A DNA stretch of 64,000 nucleotides from Herbidospora sakaeratensis (GCF_001570525.1 NZ_BBXC01000012.1:376576-440575); one strand, 5' to 3'; shown: positions 33,061-42,461, numbered from the stretch's first letter. Numbers and translations: made by a program. Notes: a model not told the origin generated them from the letters alone.

Positions 33061-34023
33061 TTACTTGAGGGTCACCTTCGTCGACCCGACGAGGAAGTTG
33101 ATGCCGACCGGCTTAGCGCCTCTCGGCCGGGTGGAGAACTTGAGCGTGACGCTGCGGCCGGGGGCCAGGCTGTTGATCGCGCACTTGACGGTGGTCGCGG
33201 TGCGCTTGCACGCCTTCGGCGCGTAGGTGAGGCGGTTGTTGCCGAAGACCTTGCCCGAGATGTTGATCTTCGTGGCGAGCTTGGCGCCGGTGTTGGAGAG
33301 CTTGAGGACGTACTGCGACCGGCTCTTCGCGCCCCCGGAGATCAGCAGCCGCACCGGCGGGTCGGCCAGCGCGTGTAACTGCGACAACGTGCCGTTGAAG
33401 GCGTCGGAACCGCCGGCGTGGTCGGCCTTCTCGGCCTTCTGCCAGAACGTCCACTTGCTCCACGCGGCCGGCAGCTCGCCCGGGTCGGCGCCCCAGCGGG
33501 CGATCCAGAGCGGGTTCTTGGCGAACTTCTTGGTGTCGCCCGTGCAGGTCTTCCACCAGGAGGTCGTCGTGTAGATGATCGCGTCGCGCTTCGTCCACGC
33601 CTTGTAGCGGGACAGCCAGTCGCCGATCCACTTGACCATCGCGGCCTGGTCGAGGCCGTAGCAGCTGTTCAGGCCGTTGCGGTTGTTGTAGGGGTTGTCC
33701 TCGACGTCGAGCACCCCCGGCAGCGTGCGCCCGTCGGCGGTCCAGTTGCCGCCGTTGCGGACGAAGAAGTCGGCCTGTTCCTTGCCGCCCGACTCGTGCG
33801 GCTGGGCGAAGTGGTAGGCGCCCCGGTACATGCCCTCGGTCAGGGCGCCGGAGAACTGGGTGCCGAACCTCGGGCTCTTGTAGTTGGGACCTTCGGTGGC
33901 GTGCACGAAGACGAACTCCGCGCCCTTGCCCTTGACCTCGGTCCAGTCGACGTCACCGGTCCAGTTGCTGACGTCGGCCCCCATCACGGTCGTCGTCGCG
34001 ACCAGTAACAAAGCGGCGTACAT
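33061..34023 (-). CDS. Secreted GH25 muramidase with C-terminal adhesive-type domain
   Basis: The ATG at 34023 has GGAAGG seven bases upstream. A short hydrophobic N-terminus (MYAALLLVATTTVMG) acts as signal peptide. The 320-residue protein then has GH25 motifs: GADVSNWTGDVDW, the acidic LPGVLDVEDNPY on the active-site barrel strand, and IIYTTTSWWKTC, ending WTFWQKAE. From about residue 225 a beta-rich Lys/Thr module (about 95 residues) with a Cys pair (KACKRTATTVKCAIN) resembles DUF11/CARD-B-like domains. The role would be hydrolysis of peptidoglycan glycan strands outside the cell. It lies 46 bases after the sigma-like gene on the same strand and could be co-transcribed. Confidence 0.85.
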   Translation of the reverse strand: MYAALLLVATTTVMGADVSNWTGDVDWTEVKGKGAEFVFVHATEGPNYKSPRFGTQFSGALTEGMYRGAYHFAQPHESGGKEQADFFVRNGGNWTADGRTLPGVLDVEDNPYNNRNGLNSCYGLDQAAMVKWIGDWLSRYKAWTKRDAIIYTTTSWWKTCTGDTKKFAKNPLWIARWGADPGELPAAWSKWTFWQKAEKADHAGGSDAFNGTLSQLHALADPPVRLLISGGAKSRSQYVLKLSNTGAKLATKINISGKVFGNNRLTYAPKACKRTATTVKCAINSLAPGRSVTLKFSTRPRGAKPVGINFLVGSTKVTLK

Positions 34024-34069
34024 TCATGATCCTTCCCCGTGCGGAGAACGATCGTCCCACAAACCTTCT

Positions 34070-35899
34070 TTACAGATAGAGAAGAATGTCGCGATCTCCG
34101 CGTTCTCTCAGCCTTCCGAGCACATCGTCCTTGCCCGCGCCGTCGGGCATGCCGATGCGGGCGCCGATGAGCCGCAGGCCCTCGGCCTCGGAGGCGACGG
34201 GGGCGGTGTATCCGATCAGGTGGAGGGCCTTGTTGAGCGGCGGCAGCCCGGCCGCGCCCTGCGGCAGGAACCGGGTCAGCAACTCGCCGCCGTCGGAGAC
34301 GGTCAGGAAGACGTGGTCGCCCTCGCCGGCGTTGTACTCGGCCAGGATCGGGCGGATCGAGCCCATCGTCGGCTGGTTGTGCCACGAGATCACCACCTCC
34401 CCCTGCGGGGTCGAGGCGGTGAGCTGGCCGCCGGGCGCCATGCCGAGGTGGGCCGCGAACCCGGTCGGCAGCGGGGAACCCGAGCCGCGCAGGTGCTCGG
34501 CGTTGACGTCGACCCGGTGCCACCAGCGGCCGTCGCGGCTGCGGAAGCAGCGGCGGGTCATCGACACGTCGCGGCGCGGTTGGTAGTCGGCCGGTTCGGC
34601 GCCCGCGACCCTGATCCAGCCGCGCTGGGTGCGCTCGAACCCGGGGCCGCCGGCGTAGGCGCGCACCGAGCTCTCGCTCACCTCGTAACGCGAGGTCAGC
34701 GACGCCACGATCGTGTTGACCGACGCCTCGCCGCCGGCCTTCTCGATCTCGCGGGCGATCATTTCGCGGATGCCGAGGTACTCCTCGCCGCCCCATCGCG
34801 CCAGGCCGTACTTGTTGCGGTCGAGCCGCAGGAAACGGTCGTCGGCGGTGAGCTGATTGCGGATGCCGACCAGGCTGTAGTCTTCGCCGATCCGGTTCTG
34901 GATCTCCTCGGGCGTGAGCGGGGTGCCCGCCACGGCCAGGACGGCCTCGGCCTTGTCGTTCACGCTCCTCGGCCACGGCACGACGTGGCCTTCGAGCAGC
35001 CGCAGCTGCGGCACCGCGCCGAGCCAGCGCTCCCCGACGTCCTCCCGGACGCCGAGCTGCGCCACCATGCCGACCGCCTCACCCAGCGGCACCGGCCCGT
35101 CGGTGAACAACTGCCGCGTCTTCTCCCGCAGCTCGTCGGCGCCGCCGGCCACCAGCCACCCGTCGACCTGGTCGTAGCCGGTCAGTAACGTGCGGACGAA
35201 CCGCCAGGCCGGGATGCCCAGCGTGGCCAGCTCGGTGCGGTGCCAGGGCACCGCCGCCATGAGGTCGTCGGCCGGGACCGCCGAGCCCAGCCGGGTGCGC
35301 AACCACGTGAGGTGGGCGGTCAGCGGGGTGGCCTCCTGGCCGCGCAGCCAGTTGTCGACGTGGTCGCGCAGGTCGCGCTCGATCTGCCGGATGCGCTCGC
35401 GGGTGACCGAGAACCGCTGCGCCAGTTCGTCGAGGGTGGCGCGGTGCTCGGCGTAGAGCCGGTCGCGGGCGATGGCGCGCTGCCGGTCGTCGAGCCGCTG
35501 GAACAGCTCGTCGATGATCTCGGGCAGCGGCCGTTCGGGCACCGCGGGCGGCACGCTCGCCAGCGGGTTGAGCGGCTCGGTGTCCATGAGCCGGTCGAGC
35601 ACCCCGGCGAACAGCAGCCGCACGCTGTCGCGGCTGCCCGGCGTGCGCTGGCTCTCGGCCGGTGCGGTGAACCGCAGCAGCGGCATGATGTCGCCGAGGA
35701 TCAGGTGTCCCCAGCAGGCGGACGTGAGATCGGCCAGTTTGGCCGCGATCTGGGCCGGCCCGACCGTGGCGCAGGCGCGGTCGATCGGGAGCGCCTGCCA
35801 CCACGAGTTCGGGAGGCCGGGATCGCTGGCGATCGGCTCCACCTGGCTGGGCGCGGTCCAGCGCAGGGGGGGCACGATGTCGCTCAGGCTCAAATTCAT
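34070..35899 (-). CDS. Sigma-70 region 4 / HARE-HTH-like protein (helicase-operon protein A)
   Basis: A 609-residue protein beginning MNLSLSDIVPPLRW. Residues 129-190 look like sigma-70 regions 4.1-4.2, with the HTH TLDELAQRFSVTRERIRQIE at 155-174, nearly identical to housekeeping sigma factors. Residues about 313-370 (PLTPEEIQNRIGEDYSLVGI, then FLRLDRNKYGLARWG) resemble the HARE-HTH winged helix of the RNA polymerase delta subunit. A further winged-helix-like stretch follows at 371-430. The C-terminal 160 residues, from CFRSRDGRWWHRVDV, form a domain shared with protein B. There are no regions 2 or 3, so it is not a complete sigma factor. It may contact RNA polymerase or promoter-like DNA for the helicase. 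Confidence 0.72.
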   Translation of the reverse strand: MNLSLSDIVPPLRWTAPSQVEPIASDPGLPNSWWQALPIDRACATVGPAQIAAKLADLTSACWGHLILGDIMPLLRFTAPAESQRTPGSRDSVRLLFAGVLDRLMDTEPLNPLASVPPAVPERPLPEIIDELFQRLDDRQRAIARDRLYAEHRATLDELAQRFSVTRERIRQIERDLRDHVDNWLRGQEATPLTAHLTWLRTRLGSAVPADDLMAAVPWHRTELATLGIPAWRFVRTLLTGYDQVDGWLVAGGADELREKTRQLFTDGPVPLGEAVGMVAQLGVREDVGERWLGAVPQLRLLEGHVVPWPRSVNDKAEAVLAVAGTPLTPEEIQNRIGEDYSLVGIRNQLTADDRFLRLDRNKYGLARWGGEEYLGIREMIAREIEKAGGEASVNTIVASLTSRYEVSESSVRAYAGGPGFERTQRGWIRVAGAEPADYQPRRDVSMTRRCFRSRDGRWWHRVDVNAEHLRGSGSPLPTGFAAHLGMAPGGQLTASTPQGEVVISWHNQPTMGSIRPILAEYNAGEGDHVFLTVSDGGELLTRFLPQGAAGLPPLNKALHLIGYTAPVASEAEGLRLIGARIGMPDGAGKDDVLGRLRERGDRDILLYL

Positions 35900-35947
35900 G
35901 CAGGTCCAACCGGCAAGGGGAATATATCCGCAGTTCAGATTAGGGGA

Positions 35948-38002
35948 TCAGGCGGGAAGGAAGGGACTCGCGCGACCGGAGTAGGACACGTAGAGCAACT
36001 CGTTCGCCCGCGTGCACGCGACATAGAGCAACCCCCGTTCTCGCTGCAGGTCGTGCGCTCGTGCCATCGGATCTTCGGCGTGGGGCGTGAGCGCGTCGGG
36101 CGCCGGGATGATCCCCTCTGCGACACCTATCACGGCCACCCGCCGGAACTCCAGCCCCTTCATACCGTGCAGCATCGTGACTTTCACCTCGATGCCCGCG
36201 TCGCGCAGGGCGGCACGGGCGGTCCGGACGATCTCGACCGTGCGGGCCGTCACGGCGATCTCCTCGGGGGCGACGCCGTCGGCCAGCCAGTCGCTCACGT
36301 GGGCGACCAGGCCGCCGATCTCGGCGTCCGGGGAGACGTACTCGCGCACCAGCGGGCGCGGGCCGTGGACGGTGGAGCGGTAGCCGTACATCTCGGCCGC
36401 GCCCTCGACCAGGCCGTCGACCGGGCCGCCGCCGCGCAGCCGGACGCCGAACGACAGGATCTCGTGCGGCAGCCGGTAGGAGATCTTCAGGTGGAACCGG
36501 CGGACCGGGATGCCCATGCCGGCCAGGGCCGCGCGGGTGTCGAACATGCGCTGGTGGGGGTCGCCCACGATGAACATGTCGTTCGGGCCCGGTGGCACCG
36601 CGGCCCGAAGCAACCGCCACTGCGCGGGGTGCAGGTCCTGCGCTTCGTCGATCACCACGTGTTTGTACGGCTCCCGCCGAGGCGCGTCGCTCTCGAGCAC
36701 GTCGGTCGTGCGCCCCAGCAACTCGGCGCCCTCGGAGGCCAGCTGGAGGAGAGTACGCCGCCCCGACTCCCGGAGACGGCCCTCGACGTGCTCCACCGCC
36801 CGCCACACGCTGGTGCGGATGTCGGCGTTGAGCTGCACGCCCCGGCCGGGCCGTTCGGCCGCCAGGTACTCCTCCAGCGTGCGCAGGTTCTGGGAGAGGA
36901 TCACCTGCTCCCACTCGCGCAGCAGGAACGCCGCGCCGAAGCGGCTGCCGGCCGCCTCCTCCCACAACTTGGTGACGTCGCCGACCAGCGTGGGGGCCTT
37001 GCCCTCGTGGGCGGCGACGATGCGGTGGGCCAGCCGGTCGACGTTGGTGACCTCGACCCGCTTGCGCACGACCTCGTCGTCGATGATCAGGTCGAGCTTG
37101 GCCGACAACTCGTTGGCGAGCACCTGGGAGAAGGTGGTCAGCAGGATCGGCCCGCTGTTCTCCTTGGCCAGGTGGGCCGCCCGGTGCAGCGAGATCACCG
37201 TCTTGCCGGTGCCGGCGCCGCCGGTGACCAGCACGGGCCGGTCGTAGACGGGCCAGTTGGCGTAGGTGTACTGCGGGGCGTAGAGGAAGGTGCACCAGTG
37301 GGGCTTGGTCAGCACCCGGTCGAGCTCGACCCGGTCGGCGGCGAAGGCGGCCTGTCCGGGCGAGCGCTGCAGCGCCGCCTCCAGGTCGTCGAGGTCGAGG
37401 TTCTCGGCGGTGGTGACCCGGCAGCCGTCGAGTTCGCGCCAGGCCTCGGCCAGCGAGCCGCCGCGGGCCAGGACCGCCAGGGGGGCGTACTGGCTCTCGG
37501 GCAGCAGGGGCTCGACGGCGGCCAGGTGGGCGTCGGTGGCCATCATCCGGACCATCGGCAGCAGCAGTTCCTGGTCGATGCCGATGTCGATGAGGTCGGT
37601 CTCGCAGATGTGCCCGTAGAGGCGCTTCTCCGACCCGGCCGCCGACCGGCGGAGGGCGGGCTCGACGCGGGCCAGGGCTTCGGCGTCCCAGACCTCGATG
37701 ACGCCGATCGCGGAGTTCACGGTGAAGCGGTGCCGTTGCGCGTAGGTGTAGGCCTCGGCGTCGGGCAGGACCGTGACGAGCCAGTAGACGTCTCGCTGGC
37801 GGACGGCCACCGCCCGGTGCCGGTCGGCCAGGCGTAACGTCGTCACGCGGGGGTCGCGCGCGTTCCGCACCCGCTCGGGCACGGGGCCGGCGGGCGAGTT
37901 GTGCAGGAACCGTCTGACGGACACCACGGCGTCCCGCCGCACCGGGCGGGCCAGTGCGGCGAGTTCCTGAGTGAAGTCCAGGGAGACGGCGAGGCGGGGC
38001 AT
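35948..38002 (-). CDS. UvrD-like SF1 helicase with RelE-like N-terminal domain
   Basis: A 684-residue protein. The Walker A is GGAGTGKT (residues 261-268) in a context GGAGTGKTVISLHRAAHLA typical of UvrD/HelD-type helicases. Motif II is VVIDEAQDLHPAQW, motif III VGDPHQRMFDTR, motif IV FHLKISYRLPHEI, motif V KVTMLHGMKGLEF and motif VI YVACTRANELLYV. Residues 1-100 (FTQELAALARPVRRDAVVSV, then DPRVTTLRLADRHRAVAVRQ) have the pattern of RelE/HigB-type toxin folds that front some helicases. It sits between two paralogous genes, six bases after protein B. It is probably a DNA or RNA translocase acting on nucleic-acid or transcription complexes, in repair or defence. Confidence 0.82.
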   Translation of the reverse strand: MPRLAVSLDFTQELAALARPVRRDAVVSVRRFLHNSPAGPVPERVRNARDPRVTTLRLADRHRAVAVRQRDVYWLVTVLPDAEAYTYAQRHRFTVNSAIGVIEVWDAEALARVEPALRRSAAGSEKRLYGHICETDLIDIGIDQELLLPMVRMMATDAHLAAVEPLLPESQYAPLAVLARGGSLAEAWRELDGCRVTTAENLDLDDLEAALQRSPGQAAFAADRVELDRVLTKPHWCTFLYAPQYTYANWPVYDRPVLVTGGAGTGKTVISLHRAAHLAKENSGPILLTTFSQVLANELSAKLDLIIDDEVVRKRVEVTNVDRLAHRIVAAHEGKAPTLVGDVTKLWEEAAGSRFGAAFLLREWEQVILSQNLRTLEEYLAAERPGRGVQLNADIRTSVWRAVEHVEGRLRESGRRTLLQLASEGAELLGRTTDVLESDAPRREPYKHVVIDEAQDLHPAQWRLLRAAVPPGPNDMFIVGDPHQRMFDTRAALAGMGIPVRRFHLKISYRLPHEILSFGVRLRGGGPVDGLVEGAAEMYGYRSTVHGPRPLVREYVSPDAEIGGLVAHVSDWLADGVAPEEIAVTARTVEIVRTARAALRDAGIEVKVTMLHGMKGLEFRRVAVIGVAEGIIPAPDALTPHAEDPMARAHDLQRERGLLYVACTRANELLYVSYSGRASPFLPA

Positions 38003-38008
38003 GGGGGC

Positions 38009-39751
38009 CTAACCCAGCAGGGACAGCAGGTCTCTGTCCCCACGTTCTCGGAGGCGGGCCCGCAGTTCGTCGGGCGGGGTCGGGCCGGTCAGGCCGATGC
38101 GTGTGGCGATGACGCGGTCGGCCTGGTCGGAGTTTCCGCCGGGGGCCGTGTAGCCGACCAGGCGCAGCGCCCGCGCGATCGTGTCGCCGGAGCTGGCGGC
38201 GGGGAGATGGCGGACCCTGAGCATGCCCTCGTCGGAGAGGGTGAGAAAGATGTGGCTGCCCTCCTTGGCCGCGACCTCGCTGAGGATGCGGCCGAGCGAG
38301 TCGATGGCGGGGGACTCCCGCCAGGTCATCGTGACGTCTCCGGCGGCGCTGCGCACCGTTCTTTCGCCACCCGGCGACAACCCCAGGTAGAGGGCGAAGC
38401 CCTCCGGGAGGCCGACCGACGTCCCGGCCAGGTGGCCGGCGTCGACGTCGACCCGCAACCACCAGCGCCCGTCGGGCTGCCGGAAGCAGCGCTGCGTCTG
38501 CGACACGTCGGCCGGGGCGGGTGGCGGGGGGACGGGAGCAGCGGGAGCGGGCGCCGCGCCGTTGGGACTCTGTATCCGCAACTGCGGGACGTTCTCCAGC
38601 CACTCCTTGGCGACCTCGGGGTGGATGCCGAGGGAGGAGACGAGTTCGAGGGCCCGCGACACGGTCGGCGGGCGGTCGGCGTTCACGATCAGGCCGCGGG
38701 TGCGTTCGTGCAGCTCGGCCAGGTCGCCCTGGACGACCCAGTCGCCGGAGACCTGGTAGCCGGGCAGTGTGGCCAGCACGAACTGCCAGGCCAGCACGTC
38801 GAGCGAGGGCAGCTCGCGGGTGTGCCACTCGGCCGCGTTGACCAGCCGCGACTTGGGGGCGGCCACGCCGAGGAGGTCGGTCAGGTTGAGCAGGTAGCCG
38901 CGGTAGCGGGCGGCGGGCGGCGAGGCGAGCCACTCCTTGAGCCGGGAGCGCAGCGTGTTCTCGGTCGCCTCCAGGAGGCCCGAGGGCACGCCGAGCAGCT
39001 TGGAGAGCGACTCGGGCGAGGTCGGGGAGTCGGTGAAGATCCGGTTCTGCGCGACCATCCAGCTCTGGTCGTCGAGCGAGGCGAAGACCCGGTCGATCAC
39101 CTCGGGGAAGTCGGGGTCGTCGTCCTCACCCGTGAGCCGGGGCTGCGGCACGACCGGCACGACCGGCACGACCGGGACCGCCGGGGCGACGGGCGGCGCC
39201 GTGGGCGGGTCGTCGGCCTCTTTCTGCTCCTCGGCCTGCGCCTTGGGCTGGAACGGCGCCCGGAAGGGCGACTTCAGCGCGGCCCGGGTCTCGTAGGGTT
39301 CCTCGGCGGGCGCCTCGGGCTCGGGTTCCACCGGCGCCTTGGACGGCGCCTCGGTGGCCGCCAGCTTGGCCAGCACCGCCGAATAGAGGGCCGCCAGCAG
39401 CGGCCGGGCCTTCACGAACGGCTGCTCCGTCAGCTCCCGGCCGGTCAGCGCCAGCAGGCCGGGCCACGACCCGGCCCGGTCGAGCGCGATGCCCACCTGG
39501 GGGTCGTCGGCGTCGTCGGGGTCGAGCACGTGCAGGGCGGGCAGCACGTCGCCCACCGCCGCGGCCGGCCACTGCTCCAGGGTCAGATCGGTCAGCAACT
39601 CGGCGAGCGCGTCGACCCCGAAGGCGGGCAGCACCCGGCCCATGGGGAGCGAACGCCACCACGCGTCGGGTAATCCGGCCCGGCCGGTCAGGATGGGGGC
39701 AGCATCACTCCAGCGCAGCGGTGGCACGAGGTCACTCAGGCAGAAGTTCAT
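38009..39751 (-). CDS. Paralog of helicase-operon protein A, lacking the sigma-like HTH (protein B)
   Basis: The ATG at 39751 ([14 protein letters not shown]) is chosen by its match to protein A, giving 580 residues. The N-terminal 75 residues ([27 protein letters not shown]) and the C-terminal domain ([37 protein letters not shown]) clearly match protein A, ending in the same LRERGDRD. Between them a Pro/Glu-rich linker (about residues 145-210, with [10 protein letters not shown]) replaces the sigma-4 region. The remaining middle ([24 protein letters not shown]) again matches A. It lacks the clear HTH and the HARE-HTH block. First gene of the operon. Confidence 0.72.
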   Translation of the reverse strand: MNFCLSDLVPPLRWSDAAPILTGRAGLPDAWWRSLPMGRVLPAFGVDALAELLTDLTLEQWPAAAVGDVLPALHVLDPDDADDPQVGIALDRAGSWPGLLALTGRELTEQPFVKARPLLAALYSAVLAKLAATEAPSKAPVEPEPEAPAEEPYETRAALKSPFRAPFQPKAQAEEQKEADDPPTAPPVAPAVPVVPVVPVVPQPRLTGEDDDPDFPEVIDRVFASLDDQSWMVAQNRIFTDSPTSPESLSKLLGVPSGLLEATENTLRSRLKEWLASPPAARYRGYLLNLTDLLGVAAPKSRLVNAAEWHTRELPSLDVLAWQFVLATLPGYQVSGDWVVQGDLAELHERTRGLIVNADRPPTVSRALELVSSLGIHPEVAKEWLENVPQLRIQSPNGAAPAPAAPVPPPPAPADVSQTQRCFRQPDGRWWLRVDVDAGHLAGTSVGLPEGFALYLGLSPGGERTVRSAAGDVTMTWRESPAIDSLGRILSEVAAKEGSHIFLTLSDEGMLRVRHLPAASSGDTIARALRLVGYTAPGGNSDQADRVIATRIGLTGPTPPDELRARLRERGDRDLLSLLG

Positions 39752-39776
39752 CGCTATCCCCATCACTTCCGTAAGA

Positions 39777-39792
39777 CCAGACCATAGTCTGG
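39777..39792. promoter_or_regulatory. Palindrome upstream of helicase operon
   Basis: CCAGAC-CATA-GTCTGG has perfect 6-base arms, ending 26 bases before the protein B start. It is a candidate operator or part of the promoter; no protein is assigned. Confidence 0.4.
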
Positions 39793-39856
39793 CAAATCCC
39801 CTGCCGTGGCGGGAGTTTCATCCGTGACGAACAGCCACAAACGATGGTGTCACCCT

Positions 39857-40633
39857 TCAGTGGCGCACCGCTGCGAAACGCAGTCTCACGTAGTCGGCCA
39901 TCCAGCCGGAGTCGTTGCGGAGGGCCGGGGCGGCGAGTTCGTTCACCCGCCGGAGCAGCGGCTCGACGGTCGCCGGGGGCACGCCGTCGAGGAGCGACCC
40001 GGCGAACATCCGCACCCAGTCGGCCGCGCCGTTGGGGCACTCGTCGAGCGGGGTCGGCCGGTCGAAGTGCTCCAGGATGCGCAGGGTGAACCCGGCGCGT
40101 TCCAAACGGACGGCGTACTCGGCCGGGCTGGGGAAGAACCAGGGGAGTTCGGGCTCGCGCAGGCCGTGCTCGCGCCAGGCGGTCAGCATGGCCGAGGTGA
40201 GGGCGGCGCAGTTGCCGGCCCCGCCGAGCTCGGCCACGAACCGGCCGCCGGGACGCAGCGCGTCGCGGACCGAGTCGATGACCGCGTCGGGGTCGCGGCT
40301 CATCCAGTGGAGGGCCGCGTTGGAGAAGACCGCGTCGAAGGGCTGGGCGACGGTGAAGTCGTGACCGTCGCCGACCGTGAAGTCGAGCCGGGGGAACTGC
40401 GCGATGGCCGTCTCGATCATCGCCTGCGAGCCGTCGATGCCCAGCACGTAGGCCCCGCGGAGGGCGATCTCGCCGCTCAGCACGCCCGTGCCGCAGCCCA
40501 GGTCGAGCACGCGCTCGCCCGGCTGCGGGTCGAGCAGCTCCACGAGGGGAGCGCCCTGCGCCGAGACGTAGCCGAAGGAGCTGTCGTAGGCGCGAGCGTT
40601 CCACCTCATGAGCGTCGGTGTGTCATATCGCAA
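39857..40633 (-). CDS. SAM-dependent methyltransferase, trans-aconitate methyltransferase-like
   Basis: A 258-residue class I methyltransferase. [20 protein letters not shown] is followed by the SAM site [20 protein letters not shown], acidic [15 protein letters not shown], and post-motif [26 protein letters not shown] is the pattern of trans-aconitate 2-methyltransferases, which act on small carboxylates. The C-terminal half ([22 protein letters not shown]) supports this subfamily. The start at 40633 ([17 protein letters not shown]) is plausible; the ATG eight codons later is an alternative. It stands alone. The substrate is not certain. Confidence 0.85.
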   Translation of the reverse strand: MRYDTPTLMRWNARAYDSSFGYVSAQGAPLVELLDPQPGERVLDLGCGTGVLSGEIALRGAYVLGIDGSQAMIETAIAQFPRLDFTVGDGHDFTVAQPFDAVFSNAALHWMSRDPDAVIDSVRDALRPGGRFVAELGGAGNCAALTSAMLTAWREHGLREPELPWFFPSPAEYAVRLERAGFTLRILEHFDRPTPLDECPNGAADWVRMFAGSLLDGVPPATVEPLLRRVNELAAPALRNDSGWMADYVRLRFAAVRH

Positions 40634-40691
40634 GATGGCTCACTTCCACGGTTGTCCGCATAGAGTACGCCAGCCGTGGAATCAGTGTTTT

Positions 40692-41783
40692 TCAGCTCAT
40701 TTGCTGAGACCAGTGTTTCTGGAGATACACCTTGGCCTCGTCCTGCTGCGGGATGGTCATGAAGACCGGCGTCCCGTTCGCCTTCGGCAACTTCCCGGCC
40801 GCCTCGTTGTCGAGGGTGCTCTTCATCTGCATGGCCTCCATCCGCGAGGGCCGCGCGTAGCCCCTGAGCAGGATGTTCTGGCCCTCGTCGGAGAACAGGA
40901 ACTCGGTCCAGAGCCGGGCCGCCGCCGGGTGGGGCGCGCTCGCGCTGATCGCCTGCACGTAGGGCGCGGCCAGGATCGACCCCGCCGGGATGGTCACCTG
41001 CCAGTTGGCCGCGTTGGCGGCCGAGCGGGCGGCGTTCAGGTAGTCCCAGTCGAGCACCGCGGCGGCCTGCTCGGGCGCGGCGGCGACCGCCCCGGCCTTC
41101 TTCAGCGCCGCGAAGGCCTGCACGCCCCTGCGGGCGTCGAACTTGGCGCCCTGCGCCGACGACTGCATCGAGGCCGCCATCACGCCGTTGAAGCCGCTCG
41201 CGTTCTTCAGCGGGTCGCCCGCGAGCGCGACCGTGGTCCCGGCCGGGCGGCCGACGGGCTTGAGGAGTTCGGCGTACGACGCCGGCGCCTTCATCTTGCG
41301 CGGGTCGTAGCCGATCGACATGTAGCCGCCGTAGCCGGCGTACCAGGTGCCGTTGGCGGCCTTGACCTCGTCGGGGACGTCGGTCCAGCCGGTCACCTGG
41401 TAGGGGGCGAACTTGGCGGCGTTGGCCAGGGCCACGTCGATGCTGAGGTCGAACACGTCGGGCTTCTGGGCCGTGGCGACGGCGTCGATCTGCTGCTGGC
41501 TGTTGGCCGCCGGGTTGAGCGACTCGATCTGGATGCCGTACTTGTCGGCGAAGACGTCCATCAGCTCGCCGTGGTTGACCCATTCGCGGGGCAGCCCGAC
41601 GACGGTCAGTCTGCCCTCCTTCTGGGCGGCCTCGACCAGCCGGTCGAAGTTGCCGAAGCCCGCCTGGAGGCTGGCGCCCTTCACGTTGACCGGCGGGAGG
41701 GCCTTGGTCTCGCCGCTTTGGGACGAACAGGCCGCCAGGGCCAGCAGGGCCGCCAGCGCGGGAGTGGTCACGAGTCTGGTCAC
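40692..41783 (-). CDS. Extracytoplasmic solute-binding lipoprotein
   Basis: A 363-residue protein with a lipoprotein signal peptide (MTRLVTTPALAALLALAAC, lipobox Cys at residue 19). The mature part is a periplasmic-binding-protein fold of the iron/polyamine/phosphonate class: GRLTVVGLPREWVNHGELMD, then PDVFDLSIDVALAN, TWYAGYGGYMSIGYDPR, and near the end ARLWTEFLFSDEGQNILLRG. No permease or ATPase gene is next to it, so it is an orphan in this window. The ligand cannot be stated; iron or 2-aminoethylphosphonate binders are the closest in style. Confidence 0.85.
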   Translation of the reverse strand: MTRLVTTPALAALLALAACSSQSGETKALPPVNVKGASLQAGFGNFDRLVEAAQKEGRLTVVGLPREWVNHGELMDVFADKYGIQIESLNPAANSQQQIDAVATAQKPDVFDLSIDVALANAAKFAPYQVTGWTDVPDEVKAANGTWYAGYGGYMSIGYDPRKMKAPASYAELLKPVGRPAGTTVALAGDPLKNASGFNGVMAASMQSSAQGAKFDARRGVQAFAALKKAGAVAAAPEQAAAVLDWDYLNAARSAANAANWQVTIPAGSILAAPYVQAISASAPHPAAARLWTEFLFSDEGQNILLRGYARPSRMEAMQMKSTLDNEAAGKLPKANGTPVFMTIPQQDEAKVYLQKHWSQQMS

Positions 41784-41830
41784 GGATCGAATGCTTGGCG
41801 GCGGGTCGCGCCGGGTCGAGACGGCACGCC

Positions 41831-42037
41831 TCAGCCTGGGACGACCTTTGCCGCCGCCATGACCTTTTCTGGGAACTCCACGAGCGTGCCGTCGCGTTTG
41901 CGCACCGCGAGCACGCCGTCCTCCCAGGACTCCAGCACGCCCACGACGTCGCGGAAGCCCTCGGGCAGCGCCCTGCGGACGGTGACCCGCCTGCCGACGT
42001 CGGCCGGCGTGATGGTCACCTTGAGCTGGAAGGCCAT
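41831..42037 (-). CDS. Small SH3-like domain protein next to fdxA
   Basis: The ATG at 42037 (MAFQLKVTITPADVGRR) has AGGAGG nine bases upstream and gives 68 residues, all beta-strand-like (VTVRRALPEGFRDVVGVLES, WEDGVLAVRKRDGTLVEFPE). In many actinomycetes a similar segment forms the N-terminal domain of a GNAT acetyltransferase encoded beside fdxA. Here a stop follows the domain and no GNAT coding continues downstream. It is thus either a naturally stand-alone version or a truncated gene. The function is unknown; the fold looks suited to ligand or nucleic-acid binding. Confidence 0.6.
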   Translation of the reverse strand: MAFQLKVTITPADVGRRVTVRRALPEGFRDVVGVLESWEDGVLAVRKRDGTLVEFPEKVMAAAKVVPG

Positions 42038-42134
42038 GACATTGGCCCCTCCTGTTCCGGCCACCTGACAGTCACCGCAATACTAGGACGGAGCAACCTG
42101 CGGCCCATGTCGTGCCGGAAAGAAGGAGCTAGAG

Positions 42135-42461
42135 GTGACCTACGTCATCGCGCAGCCTTGCGTGGACGTCCTGGACAAGGCGTGCATCGAAGAGTGCCCT
42201 GTCGACTGCATCTACGAGGGCGAGCGCATGCTCTACATCCACCCCGACGAGTGCGTCGACTGTGGGGCGTGCGAGCCGGTCTGCCCGGTCGAGGCCATCT
42301 TCTACGAAGACGACCTGCCCGAGCAGTGGAAAGACTTCTACAAGGCCAACGTTGACTTCTTCGAGGACCTGGGTTCGCCCGGCGGCGCCTCGAAGGTTGG
42401 CAAGATCGAGAAGGACCACCCGATCGTGGCCGCGCTGCCGCCGCAGGCGGAAGACCACTGA
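42135..42461 (+). CDS. fdxA: 7Fe ferredoxin FdxA
   Basis: A 108-residue ferredoxin starting at GTG ([21 protein letters not shown]) with AAGGAG about nine bases upstream. The Cys pattern C-x7-C-x3-CP at the N-terminus and [20 protein letters not shown] provide ligands for a 3Fe-4S and a 4Fe-4S cluster, as in mycobacterial FdxC/FdxA. The acidic C-terminal tail ([20 protein letters not shown]) is characteristic. It donates electrons at low potential in the cytoplasm. dapC follows 24 bases downstream, the same pairing as in mycobacteria. Confidence 0.95.
   Translation: MTYVIAQPCVDVLDKACIEECPVDCIYEGERMLYIHPDECVDCGACEPVCPVEAIFYEDDLPEQWKDFYKANVDFFEDLGSPGGASKVGKIEKDHPIVAALPPQAEDH

Noticed and set aside
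34070-35899. A complete alternative sigma factor.
   Set aside because: Only a region 4-like HTH is present; regions 2 and 3 are missing, and extra domains replace them.
35940-38933. A 997-codon minus-strand frame across the helicase and paralog B.
   Set aside because: Out of frame with both; Arg/Pro/Gly-rich shadow without helicase motifs.
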